Positions 25,836 through 34,769 of a stretch of DNA of 64,000 nt are shown here, one piece after another (within the stretch, counting starts at the first letter, position 1; each line of letters opens with the position of its first letter). The DNA comes from Rhizobium johnstonii 3841 (GTDB lineage: Bacteria; Pseudomonadota; Alphaproteobacteria; Rhizobiales; Rhizobiaceae): the NCBI RefSeq assembly GCF_000009265.1, contig NC_008380.1, forward strand, positions 501,501 through 565,500. The letters are read 5' to 3'. The translations under genes and the position numbers were made by a program. A model generated the notes under the pieces. It searched no databases, had not been told where the DNA came from, and saw only the letters and a program-made list of their open reading frames with translations.

Positions 25836-25994
25836 CGAATTAATAATTCAATTGGATTTATTTATTGACAAGCCGATTTCTTTTCGCTCTTAATTGCCGT
25901 CGTCAAGGGCACGGGACCGCTGGGAGGCATTAGCGATCCACGGCGAAGTGTCATATCTTAAGCTTCCGGCCCCGCAGGGGCGGCGCCGGCAAAC
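25836..25994 (+). promoter_or_regulatory. frcB promoter and candidate ROK operator
   Basis: GAATTA-a-TAATTC (25837-25849) is a perfect inverted repeat of the AT-rich type bound by ROK regulators. TTGACA at 25865-25870 and TCTTAA at 25888-25893 are 17 bp apart. Both lie in the intergenic region between frcR and frcB. Confidence 0.5.
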
Positions 25995-26009
25995 TCTGGG
26001 AGGAGTTCC

Positions 26010-27029
26010 ATGAAGAAGTCTGTTCTCGCTTTCGGCGCGCTCGCGCTTGGTGTCACCTTTTCCGCTCCTGTCATGGCGGCTGACGTTGCTGCCTGCCTCA
26101 TCACCAAGACCGACACCAACCCCTTCTTCGTCAAGATGAAGGAAGGTGCGACGGCCAAGGCCAAGGAACTCGGCGTCTCGCTGAAGTCCTATGCCGGCAA
26201 GGTCGACGGTGACAGCGAAAGCCAGGTGGCCGCGATCGAAAGCTGCATTGCCGACGGCGCAAAGGGCATCCTGATTGCTGCTTCCGACACCAAGGGCATC
26301 GTGTCTTCGGTCAAGAAGGCCCGTGATGCCGGCCTGCTGGTCATCGCTCTCGACACACCGCTCGAGCCGGCCGATGCCGCCGACGCCACCTTCGCCACCG
26401 ACAACCTGCTCGCCGGCAAGCTGATCGGCCAGTGGGCCAAGGAAACGATGGGCGACAAGGCCAAGGATGCCAAGGTCGGCTTCCTCGACCTGACCCCGTC
26501 GCAGCCGACGGTCGACGTTCTGCGCGACCAGGGCTTTATGATGGGCTTCGGCATCGATCCTAAGGACCCGAACAAGATCGGCGACGAGGACGATGCTCGT
26601 ATCGTCGGTCATGACGTGACGAACGGCAATGAAGAAGGCGGCCGCAAGGCCATGGAAAACCTTCTCCAGAAGGATCCGAGCATCAACGTCATCCACACGA
26701 TCAACGAGCCGGCCGCTGTCGGCGCCTATCAGGCGCTGAAGGCCGTCGGCATGGAAAAGAACGTGCTGATCGTCTCGGTCGACGGCGGTTGCCCAGGGGT
26801 GAAGTCGGTCAAGGAAGGCGTCATCGGCGCCACCTCGCAGCAATATCCGCTGATGATGGCAGCCCTTGGCGTCGAAGCGATCAAGAAGTTCGCCGACAAT
26901 GGTGAAAAGCCGAAGCCGACCGAAGGCAAGTCCTTCTACGACACCGGCGTCTCGCTCGTCACCGACAAGCCGGTTTCCGGCGTCAAGTCGATCGACACCA
27001 AAGAAGGCACGGACAAGTGCTGGGGCTGA
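26010..27029 (+). CDS. frcB: sugar ABC transporter substrate-binding protein
   Basis: This 339-residue periplasmic protein starts after TGGGAGGAG, has a signal peptide (cleavage near VMA-ADV) and belongs to the ribose/galactose (Peripla_BP_4) fold. Strands [16 protein letters not shown] at the N terminus, [11 protein letters not shown] and V-I-A-L-D-T-P line the sugar pocket. With the ROK gene divergent and permease, ATPase and kinase genes downstream, it corresponds to FrcB of S. meliloti, which binds fructose and related sugars. A hairpin after the stop probably keeps its mRNA more abundant than the rest of the operon. Confidence 0.85.
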   Translation: MKKSVLAFGALALGVTFSAPVMAADVAACLITKTDTNPFFVKMKEGATAKAKELGVSLKSYAGKVDGDSESQVAAIESCIADGAKGILIAASDTKGIVSSVKKARDAGLLVIALDTPLEPADAADATFATDNLLAGKLIGQWAKETMGDKAKDAKVGFLDLTPSQPTVDVLRDQGFMMGFGIDPKDPNKIGDEDDARIVGHDVTNGNEEGGRKAMENLLQKDPSINVIHTINEPAAVGAYQALKAVGMEKNVLIVSVDGGCPGVKSVKEGVIGATSQQYPLMMAALGVEAIKKFADNGEKPKPTEGKSFYDTGVSLVTDKPVSGVKSIDTKEGTDKCWG

Positions 27030-27051
27030 GCCCTGATTGTTGAAAGCAGAC

Positions 27052-27079
27052 CGGCCGGGGCTTGATCCCCGGCCGTTTT
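27052..27079 (+). terminator. attenuator hairpin between frcB and frcC
   Basis: CGGCCGGGG (27052-27060) pairs with CCCCGGCCG (27067-27075), followed by TTTT. It sits 22 bp after the frcB stop. In binding-protein operons such hairpins stabilise the upstream message and reduce read-through. Confidence 0.75.
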
Positions 27080-27184
27080 CGACGGACGATGTGCCGTCGC
27101 CTCACGAACCGGCTAATCAAAGACCGGATGGATATCGGTGACGGCCCCCGCGCGAGTTCGGCGCGCGGATGCGGAGGAGGAACC

Positions 27185-28249
27185 ATGACCGGAACACAGG
27201 AATTCGAACGTGTCCTCGACGGCAGCGACAAGAGCGTTGCCTCCTTCGAGCACGAGAAAGTCTCGCTGATCAAGCGCGCGCAGCATTTTCTCCACTCGAC
27301 GCCGGCCGCCGTGCCGCTGATCGTGCTGGTGCTGGCGATCGTCATCTTCGGGCTCACCATCGGCGGACGGTTCTTCTCGTCCTATACGCTGACGCTGATC
27401 CTGCAGCAGATCGCCATCGTCGGTATTCTCGGCGCCGCCCAGACGCTGGTCATCCTGACCGCCGGCATCGATCTTTCGATCGGCGTCATCATGGTGATCT
27501 CGGCGGTTATCATGGGCAATGTCGCCATCACTTACGGCATACCGACGCCGATTGCAGTGATCGCCGGGCTTGTCGTCGGCGGCCTTTGCGGATTGCTGAA
27601 CGGCTTCCTCGTCGCCTACATGAAGCTGCCGCCCTTCATCGTCACGCTCGGCACCTGGAACATCGTCATGGCGACGAATTTCATCTATTCCGCCAATGAG
27701 ACGATCCGCGACACCGACGTCGACGAAAAGGCACCGCTGCTGCATCTTTTCGCCGTGAGCTTCAAGCTCGGCAGCGCCGTGCTGACCCTCGGCGTCATCG
27801 CCATGGTGCTGCTCGTCCTGGTGCTCTGGTATGTCCTCAATCACACCGCCTGGGGCCGGCATGTCTATGCGGTCGGCGACGATCCGGAGGCGGCCAAGCT
27901 CTCCGGCATTCAGACCAAGAAGGTGCTGCTGACCGTTTACGCGATATCGGGCGTCATTGCCGGCTTGGCCGCCTGGGTCTCGATCGGCCGCAACGGCTCG
28001 ATCTCGCCGTCCTCGGCCGTCACCGATTTTAACCTCCAGGCGATCACCGCGACGGTGATCGGCGGCATCTCGCTGTTCGGCGGCCGCGGCTCCATTCTCG
28101 GCACGCTCTTCGGTGCCATGATCGTCGGCGTCGTCTCGATGGGCCTCAACATGCTCGGCGCCGACCCGCAATGGAAAGTCCTTTTGACAGGCGTGCTGAT
28201 CATCGCCGCCGTCGCCATCGATCAGTGGATCAGAAAGGTTTCGGTGTAA
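27185..28249 (+). CDS. frcC: sugar ABC transporter permease
   Basis: The ATG at 27185 is preceded by GGAGGAGGAA; an in-frame start at 27062 lies inside the hairpin. The 354-residue protein has an N-terminal cytosolic stretch of about 40 residues and then eight or more membrane segments of the BPD_transp_2 family. These include AAQTLVILTAGIDLSIG, the conserved permease signature at ~90-106, and the G-G-I-S-L-F-G-G-R-G-S loop that contacts the ATPase. It forms the channel for the FrcB/FrcA system in the inner membrane. Confidence 0.85.
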   Translation: MTGTQEFERVLDGSDKSVASFEHEKVSLIKRAQHFLHSTPAAVPLIVLVLAIVIFGLTIGGRFFSSYTLTLILQQIAIVGILGAAQTLVILTAGIDLSIGVIMVISAVIMGNVAITYGIPTPIAVIAGLVVGGLCGLLNGFLVAYMKLPPFIVTLGTWNIVMATNFIYSANETIRDTDVDEKAPLLHLFAVSFKLGSAVLTLGVIAMVLLVLVLWYVLNHTAWGRHVYAVGDDPEAAKLSGIQTKKVLLTVYAISGVIAGLAAWVSIGRNGSISPSSAVTDFNLQAITATVIGGISLFGGRGSILGTLFGAMIVGVVSMGLNMLGADPQWKVLLTGVLIIAAVAIDQWIRKVSV

Positions 28250-28251
28250 TC

Positions 28252-29049
28252 ATGGCTAGCGAACCCCTTCTCACTGCCCCCCTTCTCACTGCCCGGGGTC
28301 TCGTCAAGCGTTATGGCCGCGTGACCGCGCTCGACAACGCCGATTTCGACCTCTATCCGGGTGAAATCCTCGCCGTCATCGGCGATAACGGCGCCGGCAA
28401 ATCCTCGCTCATCAAGGCGATATCGGGCGCCGTCACCCCGGACGAGGGGGTGATTACCCTCGAAGGCCGGCAGGTGCAGTTCCGCTCGCCGATGGAAGCG
28501 CGCGAGGCCGGCATCGAGACCGTCTATCAGAATCTCGCTTTGTCGCCGGCGCTGTCGATCGCCGACAACATGTTCCTCGGCCGCGAGATCCGCAAACCGG
28601 GCGTGCTCGGTTCGATGTTCCGCATGCTCGACCGGCCGGCCATGGAAAAGCTGGCGCGCAACAAGCTGACCGAACTCGGCCTGATGACCATCCAGAACAT
28701 CAACCAGGCGGTGGAAACGCTCTCCGGCGGTCAGCGCCAGGGTGTCGCGGTCGCCCGTGCCGCCGCCTTCGGCTCGAAGGTCATCATCATGGACGAACCG
28801 ACGGCGGCCCTTGGCGTCAAGGAAAGCCGGCGCGTGCTGGAACTGATCCTCGACGTGCGCGCCCGCGGCCTGCCGATCGTGCTGATCTCCCACAATATGC
28901 CGCATGTCTTCGAGGTGGCCGACCGGATCCATATTCACCGCCTCGGCCGGCGGCTGACGGTGATTGATCCGAAGGAATACACCATGTCCGACGCCGTCGC
29001 CTTCATGACCGGCGCCAAGGCGGTGCCGACGGAGCCCGTCGCCGCATGA
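28252..29049 (+). CDS. frcA: sugar ABC transporter ATP-binding protein
   Basis: The ATG at 28252 starts 2 bp after the frcC stop. The 265-residue protein is a single-domain ATPase with Walker A GDNGAGKSS (~44-52), signature LSGGQRQGVAVARA (~160-173), Walker B V-I-I-M-D-E-P-T and the H-loop histidine in L-I-S-H-N. Family members usually have two ATPase domains; FrcA-type proteins have one and work as homodimers. The N terminus has a near-duplicated PLLTA-PLLTA encoded by a short direct DNA repeat. It overlaps frcK. Confidence 0.85.
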   Translation: MASEPLLTAPLLTARGLVKRYGRVTALDNADFDLYPGEILAVIGDNGAGKSSLIKAISGAVTPDEGVITLEGRQVQFRSPMEAREAGIETVYQNLALSPALSIADNMFLGREIRKPGVLGSMFRMLDRPAMEKLARNKLTELGLMTIQNINQAVETLSGGQRQGVAVARAAAFGSKVIIMDEPTAALGVKESRRVLELILDVRARGLPIVLISHNMPHVFEVADRIHIHRLGRRLTVIDPKEYTMSDAVAFMTGAKAVPTEPVAA

Positions 29050-29678
29050 ACGCACGCATCGATGAAATCGCCGGCGAGGTGCTTGACCGCGCCGGCCATT
29101 CCAGGCGGTTCCTGGTCGCCATTGCCGGACCGCCGGGTGCCGGCAAATCGACCATGGCCGACAATCTGGCCAACGCCCTGAGGGCGAAAGGCGAGAGTGT
29201 CGCGGTGCTGCCCATGGATGGTTTCCACATGGACAATGCCATTCTCATTGAACGCGGCTTGCTTGCCCGCAAGGGTATTCCCGAAACCTTCGATGTGCGT
29301 GGCTTCCTGGATATCGTCCGCGCGGTTCGCCCCGCAGATCAGGAAGTTCTCGTCCCCGTCTTCGACCGCTCGCGCGAGCTTGCGATTGCCTCTGCCCGCC
29401 CGATCGCTCCCGGGGATCGTTTCATCATCATCGAAGGCAATTATCTGCTCTTCACGCAGGGCAAATGGGCCGAACTCGACGGCATCTTCGACTATACGAT
29501 CATGCTCGCCCCACCAATCGAGGTGTTGGAAGAGCGCCTTTGGGATCGCTGGCGCGGTTACAACCTGACCGAAGAGGCCGCCAACGCCAAGGTCTACGGC
29601 AACGACCTGCCGAACGGCCGGCTGATCCTCGAAAACCGCCGTCCGGCCGATGTGACGCTGGAGATCGCGCTGGCGTGA
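29046..29678 (+). CDS. frcK: P-loop kinase, FrcK-like
   Basis: This 210-residue protein overlaps the frcA stop (ATGA), so the two are translationally coupled. It has the P-loop AGPPGAGKSTMAD (~27-39), P-M-D-G-F-H-M-D and V-I-I-I-E-G-N-Y-L-L (~130-140). This is the layout of the uridine kinase/pantothenate kinase-like family to which FrcK belongs. In S. meliloti this kinase gene is part of frcBCAK. Its sugar or nucleoside substrate is not certain from sequence. Confidence 0.8.
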   Translation: MNARIDEIAGEVLDRAGHSRRFLVAIAGPPGAGKSTMADNLANALRAKGESVAVLPMDGFHMDNAILIERGLLARKGIPETFDVRGFLDIVRAVRPADQEVLVPVFDRSRELAIASARPIAPGDRFIIIEGNYLLFTQGKWAELDGIFDYTIMLAPPIEVLEERLWDRWRGYNLTEEAANAKVYGNDLPNGRLILENRRPADVTLEIALA

Positions 29679-29750
29679 TGCAGCGGCGATTGTTTTCATG
29701 TAAAAGATAGTGCTATCGAGACGGCAGACGCATCGCTTCGGAGGCCTGCC

Positions 29751-30797
29751 ATGCAATCGATCACCATCCGCCGTCCTGATGACTGGCACCTGCATCTGCG
29801 CGACGGCGCCATGCTGGAGGGCGTGATCGCCGATACGAGCCGCACCTTCGCCCGCGCCATCATCATGCCCAATCTCGTGCCGCCGGTCGTCACGTCAGCT
29901 GACGCCAAGGCCTATCGCGAGCGCATCCTCAAGGCCTTGCCTGATAGTCATCGTTTCCAGCCGCTGATGACGCTTTATCTGACCGAGCATACCAGCCCCG
30001 ACGACGTCGAGGAGGGGAAGAACAGCGGCCTCATCACCGCCGTCAAGCTTTATCCCGCCGGCGCCACGACCAATTCGCATGGCGGCGTCCGCGACATGGA
30101 AAAGGCGATGCCGGTGCTGGAGCGCATGGCAAAGATCGGCCTGCCGCTCTGCGTCCATGGCGAGGTGACGACGCCGGAGGTCGATATCTTCGACCGCGAG
30201 GCCGTCTTCATCGACACCGTGCTCGACCCGCTACGGCAGCGCCTGCCGGAGTTGAAGGTGACGATGGAGCATGTAACGACATCGGATGGCGTCGACTACA
30301 TCAAGGCGGCCAGGGGCAATCTCGCCGGCTCGATCACCACCCACCATCTGATCATCAACCGCAACGCCATCCTCGTCGGCGGCATCCGCCCGCATTATTA
30401 TTGCCTGCCGGTCGCCAAGCGCGAAAACCACCGGCTGGCCTTGCGTGCAGCGGCCGTCAGCGGTGACCCGCGCTTCTTCCTCGGCACGGATTCCGCCCCG
30501 CATGTCGATCCGCTGAAGGAGTGCGCCTGCGGCTGCGCCGGCATCTATACTTCGGTCAACACGATGAGCTGCCTCGCCCATGTCTTCGAACAGGAGGGCG
30601 CGCTGGAGCGGCTCGAAGCCTTCGTGTCGCTGAACGGGCCGGCCTGGTACGGGCTACAGCCGAACGAGGAGCGCATCACCCTGTCGAGGCAGGCCGAACC
30701 GGTTGTCTTTCCCGCGAGGATTGAAACTGGCGCCGGTCCCGTGACGGTGTTCGATCCCATGTTTCCCCTGCATTGGCAGGTGGTGCAGCAGGCGTAA
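29751..30797 (+). CDS. pyrC: dihydroorotase
   Basis: This 348-residue type II dihydroorotase has the usual length for the E. coli PyrC class. It closes carbamoyl-aspartate to dihydroorotate in pyrimidine synthesis in the cytosol. Metal and active-site residues are all visible: H13 and H15 in D-W-H-L-H-L-R-D, the carbamylated K99 in [13 protein letters not shown]136, H174 and D247 in G-T-D-S-A-P-H. The start follows CGGAGGCC. It lies 72 bp after frcK; pyrE lies 5.6 kb downstream. Confidence 0.95.
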   Translation: MQSITIRRPDDWHLHLRDGAMLEGVIADTSRTFARAIIMPNLVPPVVTSADAKAYRERILKALPDSHRFQPLMTLYLTEHTSPDDVEEGKNSGLITAVKLYPAGATTNSHGGVRDMEKAMPVLERMAKIGLPLCVHGEVTTPEVDIFDREAVFIDTVLDPLRQRLPELKVTMEHVTTSDGVDYIKAARGNLAGSITTHHLIINRNAILVGGIRPHYYCLPVAKRENHRLALRAAAVSGDPRFFLGTDSAPHVDPLKECACGCAGIYTSVNTMSCLAHVFEQEGALERLEAFVSLNGPAWYGLQPNEERITLSRQAEPVVFPARIETGAGPVTVFDPMFPLHWQVVQQA

Positions 30798-30977
30798 GCT
30801 TTCAGATTTCAATTTTAAATAGATTTGTTATCCTAAATTCCGGTGTAACGTTAAACGCGTAACATTTGTATTGTGCGGTGCATCATTTGTTAACGGATGC
30901 ATAAGACATTCCTCAGCACCGACCCCATGAGCTGCCGACATCATCCGGCGCGGCTGCAGTCGCGGAGACTGAAAAGC

Positions 30978-32156
30978 ATGATGCTTGACTATAACTCCCT
31001 CTTGTTGGCGCTCGGCGTCTCCGCGGCCTGCCTGGCCGTGACGCTGATGGGCAGTTGGCTTGTCCGCCGCTCGGAGACCGTGCTGTTGACCGCCACCGTC
31101 GGCCTTGTCCTCGTCGTCAGCGGCATTTTCGTCTATAGCGCCTATGTCAATACGCCGGAGAAATGGCTCGGCGTCGCCAATTTCGTGCTGTTCCATGCCG
31201 GTTTTGCCACCATCTGGGGGGCCGGCAAACAATTCCTCACCGGCCGGGTGTTTCTCCCCGCAATCGCGATCCGCGCGTTTGCGGCGATGGTCTTCTCCGT
31301 CGTGCCGATGCTGTCGGGCTATGACGGCCTGGCCTTCATCGCCGACAATCTCGCCATCGCCCTTCTGCTCTTTGCCACCGCCCGGCAATATTGGCTCGCC
31401 CGTGCCGAAGCACCCGCGCCGCTCCTCGGCATCACAGCGCTTTATACGTTGACGGCGATCTCCTTCTTTCTCTGCGCCGCCGTGCTGATATCAGACGGCA
31501 AGCTGGTGCTGGGCCACGCCCCCAGCAACTGGGCCGAAGATCTGAGCCTTGCCGTCTGCATCGCCGGCATGACCGGGATCGGTGCGCTGTCGCTGGCGCT
31601 GCATCAATGGCGGCTCGCTGCCCGCCATCGTCTCGATGCGATCACCGATCCGCTGACCGGCCTGCTCAACCGCCGCGCCCTCTTCGACCAATACGGCACA
31701 CGCCCGATGGGAACGACCACCGCCGTCATCGTCTTCGATATCGACCATTTCAAATCCGTCAACGATCGCTTCGGCCATGCCACCGGCGACCGCGTTCTCA
31801 ATGTCTTCGCCGGCGAACTTTCGGCCCATTGCCGCACCGGCGATACCGCTGCCCGGCTCGGCGGCGAGGAATTCGTACTGGTGCTGAAGGAGATCATGCC
31901 CGGCCGGGCGGAACTGACGGCCGAGCGCATCCGCCGAGCGTTCGAGGCGCGCGAGATCCATATCGACGACGAGGTGCTGACATGCACGGTCAGCGTCGGC
32001 GTCGCCCCCGGCCGTTCAAAGAGCTTGGATTTCGACACCATGCTGAGTGCCGCCGACAAGGCGCTCTATGTCGCCAAGCGCGCCGGCCGCAACCGGGTCG
32101 AGCTTGCCAGCTACCTCAAGGCGGTTCCCGTCGAGGCAACACGCACCGCGTCTTGA
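30978..32156 (+). CDS. membrane GGDEF diguanylate cyclase
   Basis: The adjacent ATGs at 30978 and 30981 follow GGAGAC; upstream in-frame starts lack a site. The 392-residue protein has seven or so N-terminal membrane segments (residues ~5-205). The GGDEF domain follows, with the opening D-P-L-T-G-L-L-N-R-R, F-D-I-D-H-F-K-S-V-N-D-R and the active motif RLGGEEFVLVL (~300). It should make c-di-GMP in the cytosol under control of the membrane domain. A degenerate partial copy of its catalytic domain lies 750 bp downstream (32917-33106). Confidence 0.85.
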   Translation: MMLDYNSLLLALGVSAACLAVTLMGSWLVRRSETVLLTATVGLVLVVSGIFVYSAYVNTPEKWLGVANFVLFHAGFATIWGAGKQFLTGRVFLPAIAIRAFAAMVFSVVPMLSGYDGLAFIADNLAIALLLFATARQYWLARAEAPAPLLGITALYTLTAISFFLCAAVLISDGKLVLGHAPSNWAEDLSLAVCIAGMTGIGALSLALHQWRLAARHRLDAITDPLTGLLNRRALFDQYGTRPMGTTTAVIVFDIDHFKSVNDRFGHATGDRVLNVFAGELSAHCRTGDTAARLGGEEFVLVLKEIMPGRAELTAERIRRAFEAREIHIDDEVLTCTVSVGVAPGRSKSLDFDTMLSAADKALYVAKRAGRNRVELASYLKAVPVEATRTAS

Positions 32157-32346
32157 TTCCTGACCGACTCTCTCATATTATCGCCCTCGGCCGGATGCGG
32201 CCAGCCGCCCCGCGACGCTTCTGCGTTAAGGTGAATGCATCCAGACAACATCCTTCACATCCCTTGCCGTTTGGCGATCGATGGCGAACGGGTCAGCAGA
32301 CGCGGGCACTGATCTTCCTGTTTGCCGCCAACGGAAGGATGACATC

Positions 32347-32883
32347 ATGCGCGATTTTCGCGATGCCAAGCTCATGGCAAAGACATTGCGACAGGCCCTT
32401 GCCGACCGCGACATTTCGCTGACCCACAGCGAGACGCTCGAAATCGTCGCCCGGCAGTTCGGGCTCGATCAATGGAATATCCTCTCGGCAAAGATCGATG
32501 CGGCAGGGGCTAACCCCTCTGCCATCGGCATCGAGCCGCCGATGCCGATCTTCCGCATCTTCTCGGTTGAAAAGGCCAAGGAGTTCTATTGCGGCTTCCT
32601 CGGCTTCCATCTCGATTGGGAGCACCGCTTCGGCGAAAACTTCCCGCTCTATTGCCAGGTTTCGCGTGACGGCATGGCGCTGCACCTCAGCGAGCATTCC
32701 GGCGACGCTAGCCCCGGCGCCAAGGCCTTCGTCCGCGTCGCCAATATCAGGGCCTATCACGCCGAACTCTCAGGCAAGGACTATCGCTACATGAAGCCCG
32801 GCGTCGAGGAAGCGCCGTGGGGGCTGGAGATGACCGTCACCGACCCCTTCAGCAACCGCATCGCCTTTTGCGAACAGAGATAG
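32347..32883 (+). CDS. glyoxalase/bleomycin-resistance superfamily protein
   Basis: The ATG at 32347 follows AAGGATGACATC; an upstream frame start at 32281 has none. The 178-residue protein has an N-terminal helical region (RDAKLMAKTLRQALADR... H-S-E-T-L-E-I-V-A-R-Q-F-G-L-D-Q-W-N, ~6-45). This is the extra domain seen in some glyoxalase-related proteins. A vicinal-oxygen-chelate domain follows (F-R-I-F-S-V-E-K-A-K-E-F-Y-x4-G-F ~70-85 and D-P-F-S-N-R-I-A-F-C near the end). It is probably cytosolic; the substrate is unknown. Confidence 0.75.
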   Translation: MRDFRDAKLMAKTLRQALADRDISLTHSETLEIVARQFGLDQWNILSAKIDAAGANPSAIGIEPPMPIFRIFSVEKAKEFYCGFLGFHLDWEHRFGENFPLYCQVSRDGMALHLSEHSGDASPGAKAFVRVANIRAYHAELSGKDYRYMKPGVEEAPWGLEMTVTDPFSNRIAFCEQR

Positions 32884-32916
32884 TGGTCAGCGCAGCTTGG
32901 CTTATAGGTGGCAAGC

Positions 32917-33106
32917 AAATCGGTCAACGATCGCTATGGCCAGGCCGCCGGTGACCGCGTGCTCCAGGTCTTCGCCGATGACCTGACGGCCCGTGGCCGC
33001 CCCGGCGATACCGCGGCCCGGCTCGGCGGCGAAGAGTTTGCGCTGGTGCTGACGGAGATCATGCCCCGCCGGGCCGAGCTCATCCGGAAAGCCTTCGAGG
33101 CGCGGC
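32917..33106 (+). pseudogene. GGDEF-domain fragment (decayed partial copy)
   Basis: This ~190-bp stretch encodes KSVNDRYGQAAGDRVLQVF, then a full RLGGEEFALVL signature and E-I-M-P-R-R-A-E-L. It aligns with the GGDEF core of the gene at 30978-32156 at both protein and DNA level. It lacks a start, the first half of the domain and the C-terminal half, and has an internal 12-bp deletion relative to that gene. Past 33106 the frame runs into unrelated sequence overlapping the convergent gene. It is a remnant, not a working enzyme. Confidence 0.75.
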
Positions 33107-33112
33107 GTTTCT

Positions 33113-33673
33113 TCAATCTACCCGGCGCAGACTTTCCACAAAGACACCCCGACTGGTGCCTCGGCCCGAAACGGCGATCCGCTGTCCGGGTCCAAGTTCT
33201 CGCCTGACGTTCTCAGGGACCCAGCAAATTTCGTCGAATAGCATCGGAACCCCTTCGACCTGAACCGGTGACCGGCATTTTTTGCTACCCCTTTCATGGG
33301 CGTCGACGACGGTGAAAGAAAGCTCCACCAGATGGCCAGCGATAAAGGCGAATAGCATCGGCACTGCGATGATGACGAGATGCTTTCCGAAGAAATAACC
33401 AGCGATCGGAGCGATTAGCAGGCCGAAACCTTTCCTCACGCCGTCGATCTCGCGCCTGCTCTTCAAAGTGAGCCAAAACGGCAATGCCGCAGAGACCACG
33501 CCGACGGCGAGAGCAGGAAGGGCCGCCTTGGAGATCCACTCGTTTGACGGCAGAAAGTTAAGGCCGGATATCTGGACGAAAATGGAAAGTACGGCCGGCA
33601 AAAGCAACATAGTCAGAAGGATCCGGCCCGGTTTACCGAGCGACCATTTGACACTCTCTTCCTTCGACCCCAT
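33113..33673 (-). CDS. hypothetical membrane protein
   Basis: The ATG at 33673 is chosen to open the protein just before the first membrane segment; a longer frame starts at 33709. The 186-residue protein has about four hydrophobic segments (PGRILLTMLLLPAVLSIFV, ALPALAVGVVSAALPFWL, F-G-L-L-I-A-P-I-A-G-Y-F-F, LVIIAVPMLFAFIAGHLV). A charged cytosolic tail of ~65 residues with cysteines in KKCRSP and E-I-C-W follows. I do not recognise the family. It converges with the GGDEF fragment. Confidence 0.5.
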   Translation of the reverse strand: MGSKEESVKWSLGKPGRILLTMLLLPAVLSIFVQISGLNFLPSNEWISKAALPALAVGVVSAALPFWLTLKSRREIDGVRKGFGLLIAPIAGYFFGKHLVIIAVPMLFAFIAGHLVELSFTVVDAHERGSKKCRSPVQVEGVPMLFDEICWVPENVRRELGPGQRIAVSGRGTSRGVFVESLRRVD

Positions 33674-33939
33674 GGACAACGTACCGCTCTTTACATCGCA
33701 ACCTGTCAATCACTCTGTGACACATTTCGGCTGGCGGCTTCAAGGGGCACGATCAGGGCAGCAAAAACCATTTTGGCTGCGTCTAAGAGGTCGCGGAGCC
33801 CCTTTATACACCAACGACAAACGACAAGGATGGCGCTCCCTTGGATGTCGGCGCTTGCATCTCCGTCCTTGGAACCTACAGTCACACCATCGACGTTGTT
33901 TCAATGGAAATGAGTCCTGGTCGGCAGGGTGGGAACCAG

Positions 33940-34167
33940 ATGAAATATGTTTCGGTCCTGACTTTAGCGCTTCTGTCGATTGTCTTCGGATGGTTATTCT
34001 ATGAAAGGTACTGGAAGTTTCGAGATTGCATATCGCAAGCCCTGTCCAGCTGCCTCACTCCCGACGGTGACAACCTGACGCAAGGCGCTTCTCTGTGGGC
34101 CGGTTTGGCGGGATTGTTCTTTTTGCTCGCCGTGATCTCCGCTTGGCGCGCTTCCAGGAGCCGGTGA
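33940..34167 (+). CDS. small membrane protein (75 aa)
   Basis: The ATG at 33940 has a G-rich AGGGTGGGA site upstream. The 75-residue product has two membrane segments (VLTLALLSIVFGWLFY at ~5-20 and WAGLAGLFFLLAVISAW at ~52-68). Between them is a loop bearing two cysteines (RDCISQALSSC), possibly disulfide-linked on the periplasmic side. The family is unknown. It is divergent from the membrane-protein gene at 33673 across a 266-bp gap without other supported features. Confidence 0.45.
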   Translation: MKYVSVLTLALLSIVFGWLFYERYWKFRDCISQALSSCLTPDGDNLTQGASLWAGLAGLFFLLAVISAWRASRSR

Positions 34168-34185
34168 CCGAGGCGGAGGCGAGGC

Positions 34186-34267
34186 TGCGGCACCCTCCCA
34201 ATCTACCTCATCCAGAGGTGCGATCCGCTGGATCGCCTCGAAGGACGCGCCGCAACGCTGCTCCTTG
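34186..34267 (+). repeat. GCGATCC-hairpin repeat, copy 2
   Basis: This ~82-bp copy matches 18292-18370 closely, including the perfect GCGATCC-gct-GGATCGC stem at 34220-34236. It lies directly downstream of the small membrane protein gene and may act as its terminator. Confidence 0.7.
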
Positions 34268-34284
34268 AATGCATCCGCCTCTTC

Positions 34285-34767
34285 TCAGACGACCATCAAC
34301 GCCCGTACGAAGGCCACCGAGGCGAGCAGCGAGGCGATGGTCCGCACATGGTTCCACCACGTCCAGTCCCTGACATAGGTGGTCCAGAGCTGAACCGCTT
34401 CCGGGCCGTTGCCGCCGACCTTTGCCAGCGCATCGTTCATCGGCACGTTGAAGATGATGGTCGAGAGGAAGGAGGCGAAAATGTAGAGGGCTGCACCCGC
34501 CAGCATCAGAACGGATGCCCCGCCGCGCCAGTCGATCAGGGCGAGCACGGCGATGACGATGCAGAGGATCGCTGTCGGCACGAAGAGGCCCATGAAGGGC
34601 GAGCGGACGATCGTCACGTTGATCGAGTTCATCGCCGCGATGCCTTGCTCCGCCGGGATCCGCGAGAAGGCGGTCATGATGAAGGTCGAGAAGGCGAAGA
34701 AGATGCCGGCGACGAGGCCGCTGCCGATCGCCGCGGCCACGAGGGAGAGGATGAGAATGATCTGCAT
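34285..34767 (-). CDS. DUF1772 family membrane protein
   Basis: The ATG at 34767 comes immediately after the stop of the upstream NmrA-family gene, so the two are coupled. The 160-residue protein has four membrane segments and the DUF1772 pattern: G-L-V-A-G-I-F-F-A-F-S-T-F-I-M at ~18-32, A-M-N-S-I-N, F-N-V-P-M-N-D-A-L and a W-x-W-W-N-H-V-R-T near the C terminus. This family includes fungal anthrone-oxygenase-like proteins, but bacterial members have no defined role. It forms an operon with the NmrA gene under a divergent TetR gene. Confidence 0.8.
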   Translation of the reverse strand: MQIILILSLVAAAIGSGLVAGIFFAFSTFIMTAFSRIPAEQGIAAMNSINVTIVRSPFMGLFVPTAILCIVIAVLALIDWRGGASVLMLAGAALYIFASFLSTIIFNVPMNDALAKVGGNGPEAVQLWTTYVRDWTWWNHVRTIASLLASVAFVRALMVV

Positions 34768-34769
34768 GG

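Noticed and set aside
33468..34004. Open frame on the plus strand through the membrane-protein region
   Set aside because: It is largely antisense to the minus-strand membrane protein gene and lacks a start context; only the short downstream gene at 33940 was kept.
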